64,000 nucleotides of DNA from contig NZ_JNZY01000037.1 in assembly GCF_000717655.1 (NCBI RefSeq), positions 1-64,000 on the forward strand, read 5' to 3'. This DNA comes from Streptomyces katrae. Lineage in GTDB: Bacteria; Actinomycetota; Actinomycetes; Streptomycetales; Streptomycetaceae. Both the position numbers and the translations under genes were made by a program. This document shows, in pieces, positions 44,087 to 53,324 of the stretch. Under the pieces are notes generated by a model. The model saw only the letters and a list, made by a program, of their open reading frames with translations, had not been told where the DNA came from and made no database searches. How positions within the stretch are numbered: the stretch's first letter is position 1; each line of letters begins with the position of its first letter.

Positions 44087-45751
44087 ATGTTCCGTCGAAG
44101 GTCGTGTACTCCACGTCCATCGGACGATCTCCCCCGCCGTCCCGACCCCGACGGGGCCGTCCTGAGGCGCGTGCTCGCCGCGGTCAGCGCCACTGCCGTC
44201 ATCGCTACCGGCCTTGCTGCGGCCGGCTCCATCACGGCCGGGGCCGCCACCACCAACCTGGTGGCCAACTCCGGCTTCGAGAACGGGCTGACCGACTGGA
44301 CGTGCCCTGGCGGTGCCGCCGCGGCCGTCGGTGGTCCGGTCCGCTCCGGCACCTCCGCGCTCAAGGCGGCACCGACCGGTCAGGACGCCGCCCAGTGCAC
44401 CCAGACCATCAGCGTGCAGCCCAACTCCTCGTACGACCTGAGCGCCTACGTCCAAGGCAGCTACGTCTACCTGGGCGTCACCGGAACCGGCATCACCGGC
44501 GCCCCGTCCACGTGGACGCCGAACAGCCCGGCGTACAGCCGGCTCGGCGTCGCCTTCACCACCGGGCCGAACACCACCTCCGTGACCGTCTACCTGCACG
44601 GCTGGTACGGGCAGCCCGCGTACTACGCGGACGACGTGTCGCTCAGCGGCCCCGGCGGCACCGACCCCACGCCGACCGCCACGCCGCCGACCACCGTCCC
44701 ACCGACCAGCGCCCCGCCCACCACCACCCCATCGACCACCACCCCATCGACCACCGCTCCACCGACCAGCGCCCCGCCCACCACCCCGCCGGGTGACACC
44801 TGCCCCACCAAGCCCAGGCCGTCAGGAAAAGTCCTCCAGGGCTACTGGGAGAACTGGGACGGCGCCTCCAACGACGTCCACCCCGGCATGGGATGGACCC
44901 CCATCACGGACAGCCGGATCGCCGCGCACGGGTACAACGTCATCAACGCCGCCTTCCCGGTGATCCTCTCGGACGGCACCGTCCTGTGGCAGGACGGTAT
45001 GGACGCCGGAGTCAAGGTTTCGACGCCGGCCGAGATGTGCCAGGCCAAGGCGGCCGGGGCGACCCTGCTGATGTCGATCGGCGGTGCCACCGCAGGGATC
45101 GACCTGAGCTCCAGTACCGTCGCCGACAAGTTCGTGGCGACCGTCGTCCCGATCCTCAAGAAGTACAACTTCGACGGCATAGACATCGACATCGAGACCG
45201 GCCTGTCCGGAAGCGGCGACATCAACACGTTGTCCGCTTCCCAGTCCCACCTGATCCGCATCATCGACGGCGTCCTCGCGCAGATGCCGGCCGGCTTCGG
45301 CCTCACCATGGCTCCCGAAACCGCGTACGTCACCGGTGGAAGCGTCACCTACGGATCGATCTGGGGCGCCTACCTGCCGGTCATCAAGAAGTACGCCGAC
45401 AACGGCCGCCTGTGGTGGCTGAACATGCAGTACTACAACGGCAGCATGTACGGCTGCTCCGGCGACTCCTACCAAGCCGGCACCGTCCAGGGCTTCACCG
45501 CACAGACCACCTGTCTGAACAACGGCCTGACCATCCAGGGCACCACCATCAAGGTGCCCTACGACAAGCAGGTGCCCGGCCTGCCCGCCCAGCCCGGGGC
45601 GGGCGGCGGCCACATGGCGCCGAGCCTCGTCAGCCAGTCGTGGAACGCCTACGGCGGCTCGCTGAAGGGGCTCATGACCTGGTCGCTCAACTGGGACGGC
45701 TCAAAGGGCTGGACCTTCGGCGACAACGTCAAGATCCTGCAGGGTCGTTGA
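44087..45751 (+). CDS. Secreted GH18 chitinase with N-terminal carbohydrate-binding domain
   Basis: 554 residues from ATG 44087 (GGAAGGGAG six bases upstream). A long signal peptide ends near TAGAATT. Residues 48-185 are a CBM4/9-like beta-sandwich (LVANSGFENGLTDWTCPGG, YYADDVSLSG). A Thr/Pro linker of about 55 residues follows. The GH18 barrel (245-554) carries the catalytic DGIDIDIE near residue 362, with MSIGG before it and WSLNWD near the end. It should cleave chitin from the outside. Confidence 0.93.
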   Translation: MFRRRSCTPRPSDDLPRRPDPDGAVLRRVLAAVSATAVIATGLAAAGSITAGAATTNLVANSGFENGLTDWTCPGGAAAAVGGPVRSGTSALKAAPTGQDAAQCTQTISVQPNSSYDLSAYVQGSYVYLGVTGTGITGAPSTWTPNSPAYSRLGVAFTTGPNTTSVTVYLHGWYGQPAYYADDVSLSGPGGTDPTPTATPPTTVPPTSAPPTTTPSTTTPSTTAPPTSAPPTTPPGDTCPTKPRPSGKVLQGYWENWDGASNDVHPGMGWTPITDSRIAAHGYNVINAAFPVILSDGTVLWQDGMDAGVKVSTPAEMCQAKAAGATLLMSIGGATAGIDLSSSTVADKFVATVVPILKKYNFDGIDIDIETGLSGSGDINTLSASQSHLIRIIDGVLAQMPAGFGLTMAPETAYVTGGSVTYGSIWGAYLPVIKKYADNGRLWWLNMQYYNGSMYGCSGDSYQAGTVQGFTAQTTCLNNGLTIQGTTIKVPYDKQVPGLPAQPGAGGGHMAPSLVSQSWNAYGGSLKGLMTWSLNWDGSKGWTFGDNVKILQGR

Positions 45752-45902
45752 TGTCGGCCTGATCGGGGTGGACGTCGAGGGAATCGGCCCGGCTGCAAGA
45801 CCGACGGGGCCGTTCGCGTAGCCGTGGACCGTCTCGGTGACCTCGGGCTCCCGGGGTGAGCGGCGCTCTGCGGCCGGGTCGTGTCCAACGGACTTTCCGT
45901 TC

Positions 45903-46600
45903 GTGAGGAGGCCGATGTCGCGCCCCAACCGGCCCCCCGACGTAGGCGCCCCGACCGCCGCGGGCACTCCCGCGACCCCGCAAGCACTACGTCGTCGTCG
46001 CCATGGGCTGCGCCGGTGGCCTGGTGATGCTCGACCAGACCGTCGTCGCGCTCGCTCGCTGCGGGACACCGGCCTCTGCCTGCTCCCGCTGGTCACCGCC
46101 CTCGCGGTGGGCACCTTCCTGTCCGGATACCTGCTGGACCGCTTCCGGTCGGTCCGGGTGCCCGCCGTGCTCGGCCTGGCGCTGGCCGCACTGGGGGCCG
46201 TGGCCTGGACTTCGCGCTGCCCGGCCTCGAGTACGCCTGGCAGGTGCCCGGGATGGTCCTGGCGGGGCTCGGGATGGGTCTGCCTGTTCCGGCACTGAGC
46301 GCCGCGATGATGGGCAGCGTCCCCGCCGTGAAGCGGACCGACGCGTCCGTCGTACGGCAGACGTTCCGGCAGCTCGGCGGGTCGATCGGACTGGCCGGCG
46401 CGGGTGCCGTCGTCCTGGGCGTCAACGCCAACGCCTCGGACGAGGCGGGCATCGTCACCGCCTCGGCCGCACTCGCCGCCTTCGTGATGGCCAGCTGCTT
46501 CCTCGGGATCGCCCTGCTCGTAGCGGTCGTGAAGCTGCCCCGGGCGCGCACCCGAGGGGGACGAGCCGGCACCGCCCCTCACACCCGCGGCCCCCGAACA
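45903..46600 (+). pseudogene. DHA2-family MFS drug exporter with large internal deletion and frameshifts
   Basis: The first helix (KHYVVVAMGCAGGLVMLDQT, VVAL) is present in one frame. It jumps directly to a late part of such a transporter (PLVTALAVGTFLSGYLLDRF, LGLALAALGAVAW) in a second frame, then to MVLAGLGMGLPVPALSAAMM and SVVRQTFRQLGGSIGLAGAG in a third. Roughly eight central helices are gone. The tail is DHA2-like (EmrB/QacA). It cannot be functional. Confidence 0.78.
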
Positions 46601-46886
46601 CATCGCCATGACGGTCATCCGCAGCGCCTCCGCACCCCGGGTGCCTGCCTCCTCCCGCATGCTTCGACGTCGATGCCGAAGTGGGCGGGGGCATGCCGAT
46701 GCATGGGAAAGCCGAGCCGCCGCGCCGGGAATAGCCGGTCCAGCAGGCATCGTTGCATCGACCGGGGGTCTGGCGCTGCAGGGGTGGGAACAATGTCATC
46801 CGCCCCGGCAGGATCCGGCCTCCCGGGATCGCGGAACGCCCGCCGCGCACTCGGACCCACACATTTCTCTGCAGGAGGACTCCTTC

Positions 46887-47720
46887 ATGACTGACCGGCC
46901 CTTGACACTCATGGCCGTGCACGCCCACCCCGACGACGAGGCCACCGGAACGGGAGGAGTCCTCGCGCGGTACGCGGCAGAGGGCATCCGCACGGTTCTC
47001 GTGACGTGTACCGACGGCGGTTGCGGTGACGGGCCGGGGGGTGTCAAGCCGGGCGATCCCGGGCACGATCCGGCGGCCGTGGCCTTGATGCGCCGTCAAG
47101 AACTCGAGGCGAGCTGTGACGTCCTGAACGTCAGTGATCTGGAGATGCTGGACTATGCCGACTCCGGGATGATGGGTTGGCCGAGCAACGACGCCCCTGG
47201 ATCCTTCTGGCAGACCCCCGTGGAGGAAGGCGCCGCCCGGCTCGCGGCCCTCATGCAGCACTACCGGCCCGATGTGGTCGTCACTTATGACGAGAACGGC
47301 TTCTACGGCCATCCCGACCACATCCAGGCCCACCGCATCACGATGGCGGCGCTCGAGATGACCGCGCTGACACCGAAGGTGTACTGGACGACGATGCCGC
47401 GCTCGGCGATGGAGCGGTTCGGCAAGATCATGCGCGAGTTCCATGAGGACATGCCGGAGCCGGATCCTGCCGAGGCTGCCGCGCTGGCCGACATCGGCCT
47501 CCCCGACGATGAGATCACCACGTGGGTGGACACCACCGCATTCAGCGGTCAGAAGTTCGACGCGCTCGCCGCACACGCCAGCCAGGGCGAGAACATCTTC
47601 TTCGTCAAGATGGGCAAGGAGAGGTTCGGCGAGTTGATGGGCATGGAGACCTTCGTACGTGTCAAGGACGCCACCGGCGCGGCCGTACCCGAGAACGATC
47701 TCTTCACCGGTCTGCGCTGA
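46887..47720 (+). CDS. PIG-L/LmbE-family deacetylase (mycothiol conjugate amidase/MshB-like)
   Basis: 277 residues, cytoplasmic. Zinc motif AHPDDEATGTGG at residues 10-21, the second cluster YDENGFYGHPDHIQAH near 140-155, and DSGMMGWP between. The pattern is closest to Mca/MshB-type enzymes that hydrolyse amides of GlcN-Ins in mycothiol metabolism, including detoxification of mycothiol conjugates. AGGAGG lies eight bases before the ATG. The window has other paths with thiol or phenolic chemistry, but no direct partner adjoins. Confidence 0.85.
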   Translation: MTDRPLTLMAVHAHPDDEATGTGGVLARYAAEGIRTVLVTCTDGGCGDGPGGVKPGDPGHDPAAVALMRRQELEASCDVLNVSDLEMLDYADSGMMGWPSNDAPGSFWQTPVEEGAARLAALMQHYRPDVVVTYDENGFYGHPDHIQAHRITMAALEMTALTPKVYWTTMPRSAMERFGKIMREFHEDMPEPDPAEAAALADIGLPDDEITTWVDTTAFSGQKFDALAAHASQGENIFFVKMGKERFGELMGMETFVRVKDATGAAVPENDLFTGLR

Positions 47721-48138
47721 CCCGACCGTCCGGCCGTGCACCCGCCAGCCGGCATCGCGCGGCCCGTGACAACGGCGTCTGATGGCGGTGCGGCTTGCCT
47801 GAACGGGGCTGCCCAACGCCGACTTGAGGGTTGATCGTGCCGTGTGGAGTCCGAGGGCGGTCGCCGTCCGGCGGGGAAGTCGCGGACGGCCAGAGGGGTG
47901 AGGTGCTTGAGCCGTCCAGGAGCCGCAATTGCGGAACCTGGGAACGCCGGGGTGACCCGGTCGGACGGGTGTCTGTGAACAGCAGCGTTCTCCTGATGAC
48001 ACTTTTGTGTACTGCTGAGCACTATCGGACCGGTTTGCGCTCACGGGCTGCGACGATGGGTCGAGGCTGTTCAGCCGCCCGCCCGGAACGCGTCACCCAC
48101 GCCGGGGCGTCTCTCCATCACCGCTGGGATGCGTGTCC
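47721..48138. other. Intergenic region upstream of rppA
   Basis: About 420 bases; no gene seen. The AT-richer patch near 47985-48020 may hold the rppA promoter. Confidence 0.4.
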
Positions 48139-50046
48139 ATGGCTGTCTTATGCCGTCCTGCCGTCGCCGTGCCCGAGTACGTCATCACCGCAGAGGAGAC
48201 GCTCGGCTTGGTGCGCACCGTGCACCAGGACCATCCCCAACTGGGGCTCGCCCTGCGGTTGATCGAGAACACCGGCGTGGGTAAACGGCATCTCGTGCAG
48301 CCGCTCGAGGACACCCTGCGCCACCCCGGATTCGAGGCCCGCAACAAGCTGTACGAGACGCAGGCGAAAGCCCGGGTCCCGCAGGTGGTGCGGGAGGCGC
48401 TGGCGAGCGCCGGGCTGTCGGCACGTGACATCGATCTGATCGTCTACGTCTCGTGCACCGGCTTCATGATGCCGTCCCTCACGGCGTGGTTGATCAACAC
48501 CATGGATTTCCGGCCGGATACGCGGCAGGTGCCGATCGCCCAGCTCGGCTGCGCTGCGGGAGGCGCGGCCGTCAACCGTGCTCACGACTTCTGTGCGGCC
48601 TATCCGGGGGCCAACGTGCTGATCGTGGCGTGCGAGTTCTGCTCGCTGAGCTACCAGCCGACCGACCTGGGTGTCGGCACGCTGCTGTCCAACGGTCTGT
48701 TCGGCGACGCCGTCGCCGCGGCCGTGGTGCGGGGTGAGGGCGGTACGGGAATCCGGCTGGAGCGCAACGGCTCCCATTTGGTGCCGGGGACGGAGGACTG
48801 GATCGCTTACGCGGTGCGCGACACCGGATTCCATTTCCTCCTCGACAAACGCGTTCCGGGAACGATGGAGGCGCTGGCTCCGGTCCTGGCAGGTATGGCG
48901 GGGCAGCACGGCTGGGACGTTTCCCGGCTCGGCTTCTACATCGTGCACGCGGGTGGCCCTCGAATCCTCGACGACCTCTCCACGTTCCTGGGCGTCGCGC
49001 CGGAAGCCTTCCGTTTCAGCCGCGCCACGCTCACCGAGTACGGGAACGTCGCCAGCGTCGTCGTGCTGGACGCCCTGGCCCGCCTGTTCGACGAAGGCGG
49101 CGTGGAGGAAGGCGCCCAGGGCCTTCTCGCGGGCTTCGGCCCGGGCATCACGGCGGAGATGGCGCTCGGCCGCTGGACGTCGGCGACGGAAACGGTGCTG
49201 GTCGGGGCGGCCGCCGACGGTGCCCGGGCCGTGGAAGGGCGGGCTCCCGCCCTCCCGCGGGCACGGCAGGGGGGCAGCGCCGCGCTGCGCCCGCCCGCGC
49301 CCGCCCGCGCTCCCGCGTCCGTTCTGGCCGCGGCACAGACGGCCGATGCGCAGCGAGTGCACTTAGGGAACGTTGATCCGCGGTCCCGAGAAGCTGCCGG
49401 TGGCGTGGGGACCCGGCGACCGGACCGATACCCGAGGGAGACATCCGTGTACGCATGCGACACCGGCCGCGCCGAGGGCCTGATCGTGCCGCCCGGCAGT
49501 GGCCGGACCATCAAGACCGCCGCGCAGGAAGTGACGTTCAAGGTGACGGGCGCCCACTCGGCCGTCGCGTCCACCTTCGAGGTGACGGTGCCACCGGGCT
49601 TCGACGTCGGTGCCCACACCCACAGCCGCAGTGAGGAACTGTTCTACCTCATCGAAGGCGAACTCGATGTGATGGCCTTCGAGCCGAAGGTCCGGATCCG
49701 GGACGACTGGCGGGAGTGGGAGTCCCCCTCCGGCAGGCGACACGTACGGGCCACGGCCGGCACGATGATCCTGGTGCCGCCCGGCTGCCCGCACGCCTTC
49801 GCCAACCCGACCGGCAGCCCTGCCAGGATGCTGCTCCAGGCAGCTCCACCCCCGGACCACGAGCGCTACTTCGAGGAGTTGCTCGAGCTGCTGAACAGCG
49901 GCGGCGAGATCGACCAGGCGGCCGTGGAAAGGCTCCGGATCCGTTACGACATCGAACAGCTCACCCCCTTGCGGCACATCCCGCCCCGCGCGCTTGCGGC
50001 ACCGGCCGTCCCCGCGTCGGCGGGCTCGCAGGAGGCCGCCCGGTGA
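48139..50046 (+). CDS. rppA: RppA type III polyketide synthase fused in frame to a MomA-like cupin oxygenase
   Basis: 635 residues in one frame. Residues 1-365 are RppA: MAVLCRPAVAVPEYVIT, the active cysteine in PIAQLGCAAGG near 142, His in VHAGGPRIL, and a GFGPGITAE end. It makes 1,3,6,8-tetrahydroxynaphthalene from malonyl-CoA. Residues 437-635 are a cupin (HTHSRSEELFYLIEGELDVM, VPPGCPHAFANP) like the SCO1208-type monooxygenase that oxidises this product to flaviolin. A Pro/Ala/Arg linker joins them. A GTG at 49447 with GAGGGAGAC upstream could start the cupin separately. So the locus is either a true fusion or two genes whose first stop was lost. Confidence 0.88.
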   Translation: MAVLCRPAVAVPEYVITAEETLGLVRTVHQDHPQLGLALRLIENTGVGKRHLVQPLEDTLRHPGFEARNKLYETQAKARVPQVVREALASAGLSARDIDLIVYVSCTGFMMPSLTAWLINTMDFRPDTRQVPIAQLGCAAGGAAVNRAHDFCAAYPGANVLIVACEFCSLSYQPTDLGVGTLLSNGLFGDAVAAAVVRGEGGTGIRLERNGSHLVPGTEDWIAYAVRDTGFHFLLDKRVPGTMEALAPVLAGMAGQHGWDVSRLGFYIVHAGGPRILDDLSTFLGVAPEAFRFSRATLTEYGNVASVVVLDALARLFDEGGVEEGAQGLLAGFGPGITAEMALGRWTSATETVLVGAAADGARAVEGRAPALPRARQGGSAALRPPAPARAPASVLAAAQTADAQRVHLGNVDPRSREAAGGVGTRRPDRYPRETSVYACDTGRAEGLIVPPGSGRTIKTAAQEVTFKVTGAHSAVASTFEVTVPPGFDVGAHTHSRSEELFYLIEGELDVMAFEPKVRIRDDWREWESPSGRRHVRATAGTMILVPPGCPHAFANPTGSPARMLLQAAPPPDHERYFEELLELLNSGGEIDQAAVERLRIRYDIEQLTPLRHIPPRALAAPAVPASAGSQEAAR

Positions 50047-50137
50047 AGGGGGCCGTACGCCCGCCGCCGCCGAAACGGCCGTTCCGCTGCCGTGCGCGAG
50101 GAGCGGGGAACCCCTTGGCCCCAGCGGCCCGACGACC

Positions 50138-50577
50138 GTGCACTACTGGCCGGTGGAACACCTCGACGCCCTCCACTTCGATCCCCTCCTGCACCGGCTC
50201 GTCCGCGAAGAGCCCGTCGCGCTGGTCCGGATGCGGTACGGCGGAGGCCACGCCTGGCTGCTGACCCGCTACGAATACGTCAAGGAGGTGACCTCCGATC
50301 CGCGGTTCAGCCGTGCGCTCACCGTCGACCGTCCGGTGACCGGCATGACACCCCGCGACGTCGCTGCCGCCCGGGGCATCGGCCGCACCGACGCCCCCGA
50401 GCACACGCGGCTGCGCCGCCTCGTGCGCAACCGCGCTGCGCTCACCAGGATCCATCACCACGCGGTGCTGTCGACGCTGCTCCGAAGGCACCGGGGCTGC
50501 GGCTTGCAGTGCCGCCCGAAGAGGTGCGCTGGCGTCGGGGCGCCATCAACCGGGCCCCGCTCCCGCTGGCCCGGTGA
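50138..50577 (+). pseudogene. CYP158-like cytochrome P450 with its core deleted
   Basis: The N-terminal part is intact (PVEHLDALHFDPLLHRLVRE, HAWLLTRYEYVKEVTSDPRF, DAPEHTRLRRLVRNR). Near 50435 it runs straight into the C-terminal helix (AALTRIHHHAVLSTLLRRH), then one missing base near 50492 shifts the frame to GLRLAVPPEEVRWRRGAINR. About 250 central residues, including the I helix, ExxR and heme cysteine, are missing. It sits where CYP158A2 follows rppA in S. coelicolor, so the flaviolin-polymerising step is lost here. The true start is uncertain. Confidence 0.82.
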
Positions 50578-50703
50578 GAGCAGCGCCCGGCGGTCACGAC
50601 GCCCTGTTCTGAAGCGCCTCCCGTCCTTGCCTGGCCCGTTTACGGCGCCGGTTCCCACGCCTCGGGGCCGGCGCTTCGGCATGAGAAGCGAAAATCCCCT
50701 TGC

Positions 50704-50731
50704 CTAATGGTCAAGAGTTGTTGACCATTAG
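50704..50731. promoter_or_regulatory. Perfect 11-bp inverted repeat, ArsR-type operator
   Basis: CTAATGGTCAA (50704-50714) and TTGACCATTAG (50721-50731) are exact complements with a 6-base spacer, ending three bases before the ArsR-family ATG. Size and symmetry fit a dimeric winged-helix repressor and suggest autoregulation. Confidence 0.82.
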
Positions 50732-50734
50732 CGC

Positions 50735-51274
50735 ATGCCTACCGATGATCTTCCCGAGACGTTCCACGTCACCACTGACGACCAGCTGCGCGCCGTTTCG
50801 AATCTCACGCGTCACCGGATCATGGCCGTGCTCCGCTTCGAGCCTGCGACGATCACGCAGATCGCCGAGCGGGTGGGCCTTGCGAAGGGGAGTTCCAGCT
50901 ACCACGTACGGCTGCTGGAGCGGGCCGGCCTGGTGAAGGTGGTACGAACGCGGAAGGTCCGGGGGGTCACCGAGCGGTACTACGCCATGGCCGCGCGGGC
51001 GATCGTGCTGCCGGATCCGGGCGAGGGAGGGCCGGACGTGCTGATGCGGCATGCGGTGGCGGACCTGGAGGCAGCGCCGGCCGATTGCGAGCGGCACGTG
51101 CGGATGGCGCATCTGCGGCTCACCGAGGAGCAGTTCGCGGAGCTGGGAGCGCGGCTGCAGGCGCTGGCGGACGAGTACCGGGAACTGTCCGATCCCTCGC
51201 TGCCGGACGCGTCTCTCGTCTTCGCACTGTTCCACCCGGCATCGCGCGTGCAGGCCGAAGGGGAGGCCAAGTGA
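50735..51274 (+). CDS. ArsR-family winged-helix regulator
   Basis: 179 residues. HTH: RHRIMAVLRFEPATITQIAE, then RVGLAKGSSSYHVRLLERAG with wing RTRKVRGVTERYY. The C-terminal half is helical. No Cys-rich metal site, so it probably responds to an organic ligand. It overlaps the MFS gene by four bases (GTGA), making a regulator-exporter operon controlled by the palindrome upstream. Confidence 0.88.
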   Translation: MPTDDLPETFHVTTDDQLRAVSNLTRHRIMAVLRFEPATITQIAERVGLAKGSSSYHVRLLERAGLVKVVRTRKVRGVTERYYAMAARAIVLPDPGEGGPDVLMRHAVADLEAAPADCERHVRMAHLRLTEEQFAELGARLQALADEYRELSDPSLPDASLVFALFHPASRVQAEGEAK

Positions 51275-52560
51275 CCACAGTTGTCCGGAAGTTGCCGGCC
51301 GGTTTCGGACGGCTGTGGACTGCGCAGACGGTGTCCTCGCTCGGGGACGGGGTGACGCATGCAGCGCTGCCGCTGCTCGCGCTGACGTTGACGCGGGATC
51401 CGATGGCGCTCGCCGTCGTCACGGCCGCCGGAACGCTGCCGTGGCTGCTCTTCGGGGTGCTCGGCGGTGCGCTGGTGGACCGCTGGGACCGTCGGCGCAC
51501 GATGTGGGTCACGGACGCGGCGCGTGCGGTGCTGCTCGCTATACCGGCGACAGCAGCCGCACTCGACGTGCTGAGCATTCCGCTGCTCGCAGCCGTCGCC
51601 TTCCTCCTCGGTCTCGGCGGACTCTTCTTCGACACGGCCGCCACGGCCTATCTGCCGGATCTGCTCGGCCGCGACCCCGCGCTCCTGGAGCGCGCCAACT
51701 CCCGCCTGCGCGGCACCCAGACCGCCGCGTCCGGCTTCGCCGGGCCGCCTGCGGGCAGTGCCCTGCTCGCGCTCGGGCGGGCGGTCCCGCTGCTCGCCGA
51801 CGCGGTTTCGTTCGCGCTCTCCGCACTGCTCGTCCGGTCGCTGCCTGCCGCGCCCCGGCCCGTACCGCAGGCCCGTGAGTCGCTGCTGCGGCAGGCGCGG
51901 GCCGGCGCCTCGTACGTATTGCGGGATCAGTTGCTGCTCGGGCTCGCGTTGCGTCCGGCGGTCGGGAACATCGCCTTCCTCGCCGTGGAGACCGTGCTCG
52001 CCCTCTTCGCGCACGATCGTCTAGGCATCGACACCTTCGGCTTCGGCCTGCTCCTCACGGCGGAGGCCACCGGCGGTCTGCTCGGCGCGGGCATCGCCTC
52101 CCTCCTCGGCCGACGACTCGGCACCGGCACCGCGCTGACCTGCACGGCCGCAGTCGAGGGACTCGCCATCCTGGGCCTGGCCGCCGCCCCGAACCCGTAC
52201 GTCGCCGGCCTCGCGCTCGCCGTCTGCGGAGCGGGCATGGGCGCCACGATGGTGCTCGGCCCCTCCCTCAGGCAGGCGATCGTCCCCGCCCATCTGATGG
52301 GCCGGGTCGCCTCCACCTCCCGCATGCTCGCCATGTGCGCCGCCCCCTTCGGCGCCTTCCTCGGCGGCTGGCTGGCCACCACCTACGACGTGCGCACGCC
52401 GCTCTACACCGCCGCCGGCCTCCTCCTCACCATGACCGCCGTCACGTCGACCATGACCAGCAACCGCCGGGTTGAGGCAGCGCTGCGTGCCGCCGCCCCC
52501 GCCGACGATCCAGACCATCACCTGGCATCCGGGGATCCCGTTCAGGAGCGTGCCATGTAA
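51271..52560 (+). CDS. MFS efflux transporter (macrolide/tetronasin efflux type)
   Basis: 429 residues, about 12 helices. FGRLWTAQTVSSLGDGVTHA and GGALVDRWDRRRTMW with later RANSRLRGTQTAASGFAGPP match the MefA/tetronasin-type drug exporters. The GTG overlaps the ArsR stop. The regulator is most likely relieved by the exported compound. Confidence 0.88.
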   Translation: MTTVVRKLPAGFGRLWTAQTVSSLGDGVTHAALPLLALTLTRDPMALAVVTAAGTLPWLLFGVLGGALVDRWDRRRTMWVTDAARAVLLAIPATAAALDVLSIPLLAAVAFLLGLGGLFFDTAATAYLPDLLGRDPALLERANSRLRGTQTAASGFAGPPAGSALLALGRAVPLLADAVSFALSALLVRSLPAAPRPVPQARESLLRQARAGASYVLRDQLLLGLALRPAVGNIAFLAVETVLALFAHDRLGIDTFGFGLLLTAEATGGLLGAGIASLLGRRLGTGTALTCTAAVEGLAILGLAAAPNPYVAGLALAVCGAGMGATMVLGPSLRQAIVPAHLMGRVASTSRMLAMCAAPFGAFLGGWLATTYDVRTPLYTAAGLLLTMTAVTSTMTSNRRVEAALRAAAPADDPDHHLASGDPVQERAM

Positions 52561-52723
52561 GGCTCCGTGAGGTCGTTGAGCCGGTGCTGAATCCAGCTCG
52601 GCGTTCCTCGCCTCGGCCGCGGAGCGTCGGGCGCCTGGCCTCCACGGGATGCAACGAGTGGCCCGGTGGGCCGGGTGCGCCGCCGTCAACGTCGGCCTAG
52701 TCCGGTGGGGCCCCGTGGCTGGG

Positions 52724-53242
52724 TCAGAGGCCTGGCGGGGGCGTCAGGCCGAACCTGGAGATGACGTCGGGCAGCCAGGCGGGCTTCCCGAGCACGAGCC
52801 CGTACTTGGCGGCGAGCACCGGTACTGCGTCCTCGGCCTGCGGCTGCCCATCGGCGAGCATCTCGGCCACCTCGCGGAAGAAGTGTTCGAATCCGGCCGG
52901 ACTGATGATCTCGATCATTCGGGCGGGGACGGGCCCGGCGTTCCACATCGTGTGCAGTTCCCCGCGCGGCTTGGTGATGTAGCCGCCGGCGCCCAGAACG
53001 GTTTCACGGTCGCCGGAACGGAACCCGATCTCGCCTTCGGTGACGATCGAGTACTCGTCCTCTCGGGTGTGCAGGTGGGGCGGCACCAGTGCCCCGACCG
53101 GGAAGGGGTGCTCAACGACGGAGACTGCGCCGCCGGTGTCTTCCCCCCACAGCTTGAAGGCGACGCCGATCGAGCCGAGGAAGCCCTCGGAGCCCTCGCC
53201 GGGGCGAACGATGGTGAGCGGCGGGGCCAGCGGCTCTGTCAT
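52724..53242 (-). CDS. Single-domain cupin protein
   Basis: 172 residues from ATG 53242 (GAGGAG upstream; GTG 53251 is possible). Cupin motif 1 is PPHLHTREDEYSIVTEGEIGF (His, His, Glu), and motif 2 is PRGELHTMWNAG with the distal His. A metal site is therefore likely. The C-terminal tail (KYGLVLGKPAWLPDVISRFG) is common in cupins of this type. Divergent from a TetR gene, and probably its target. Reaction unknown. Confidence 0.82.
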   Translation of the reverse strand: MTEPLAPPLTIVRPGEGSEGFLGSIGVAFKLWGEDTGGAVSVVEHPFPVGALVPPHLHTREDEYSIVTEGEIGFRSGDRETVLGAGGYITKPRGELHTMWNAGPVPARMIEIISPAGFEHFFREVAEMLADGQPQAEDAVPVLAAKYGLVLGKPAWLPDVISRFGLTPPPGL

Positions 53243-53266
53243 GGCGATCACTCCTCGACAGAATTT

Positions 53267-53286
53267 GGAGATACACTGGTGTTCTC
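53267..53286. promoter_or_regulatory. Imperfect palindrome between cupin and TetR genes
   Basis: GGAGATACACTGGTGTTCTC shows inverted GAGA.ACAC / GTGT.CTC half-sites with a one-base gap. It lies in the short divergent promoter region and is a candidate TetR operator. Confidence 0.5.
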
Positions 53287-53324
53287 TTAAAAAGTCTCCA
53301 CCGCATACGGCAGGACGTCAACAA

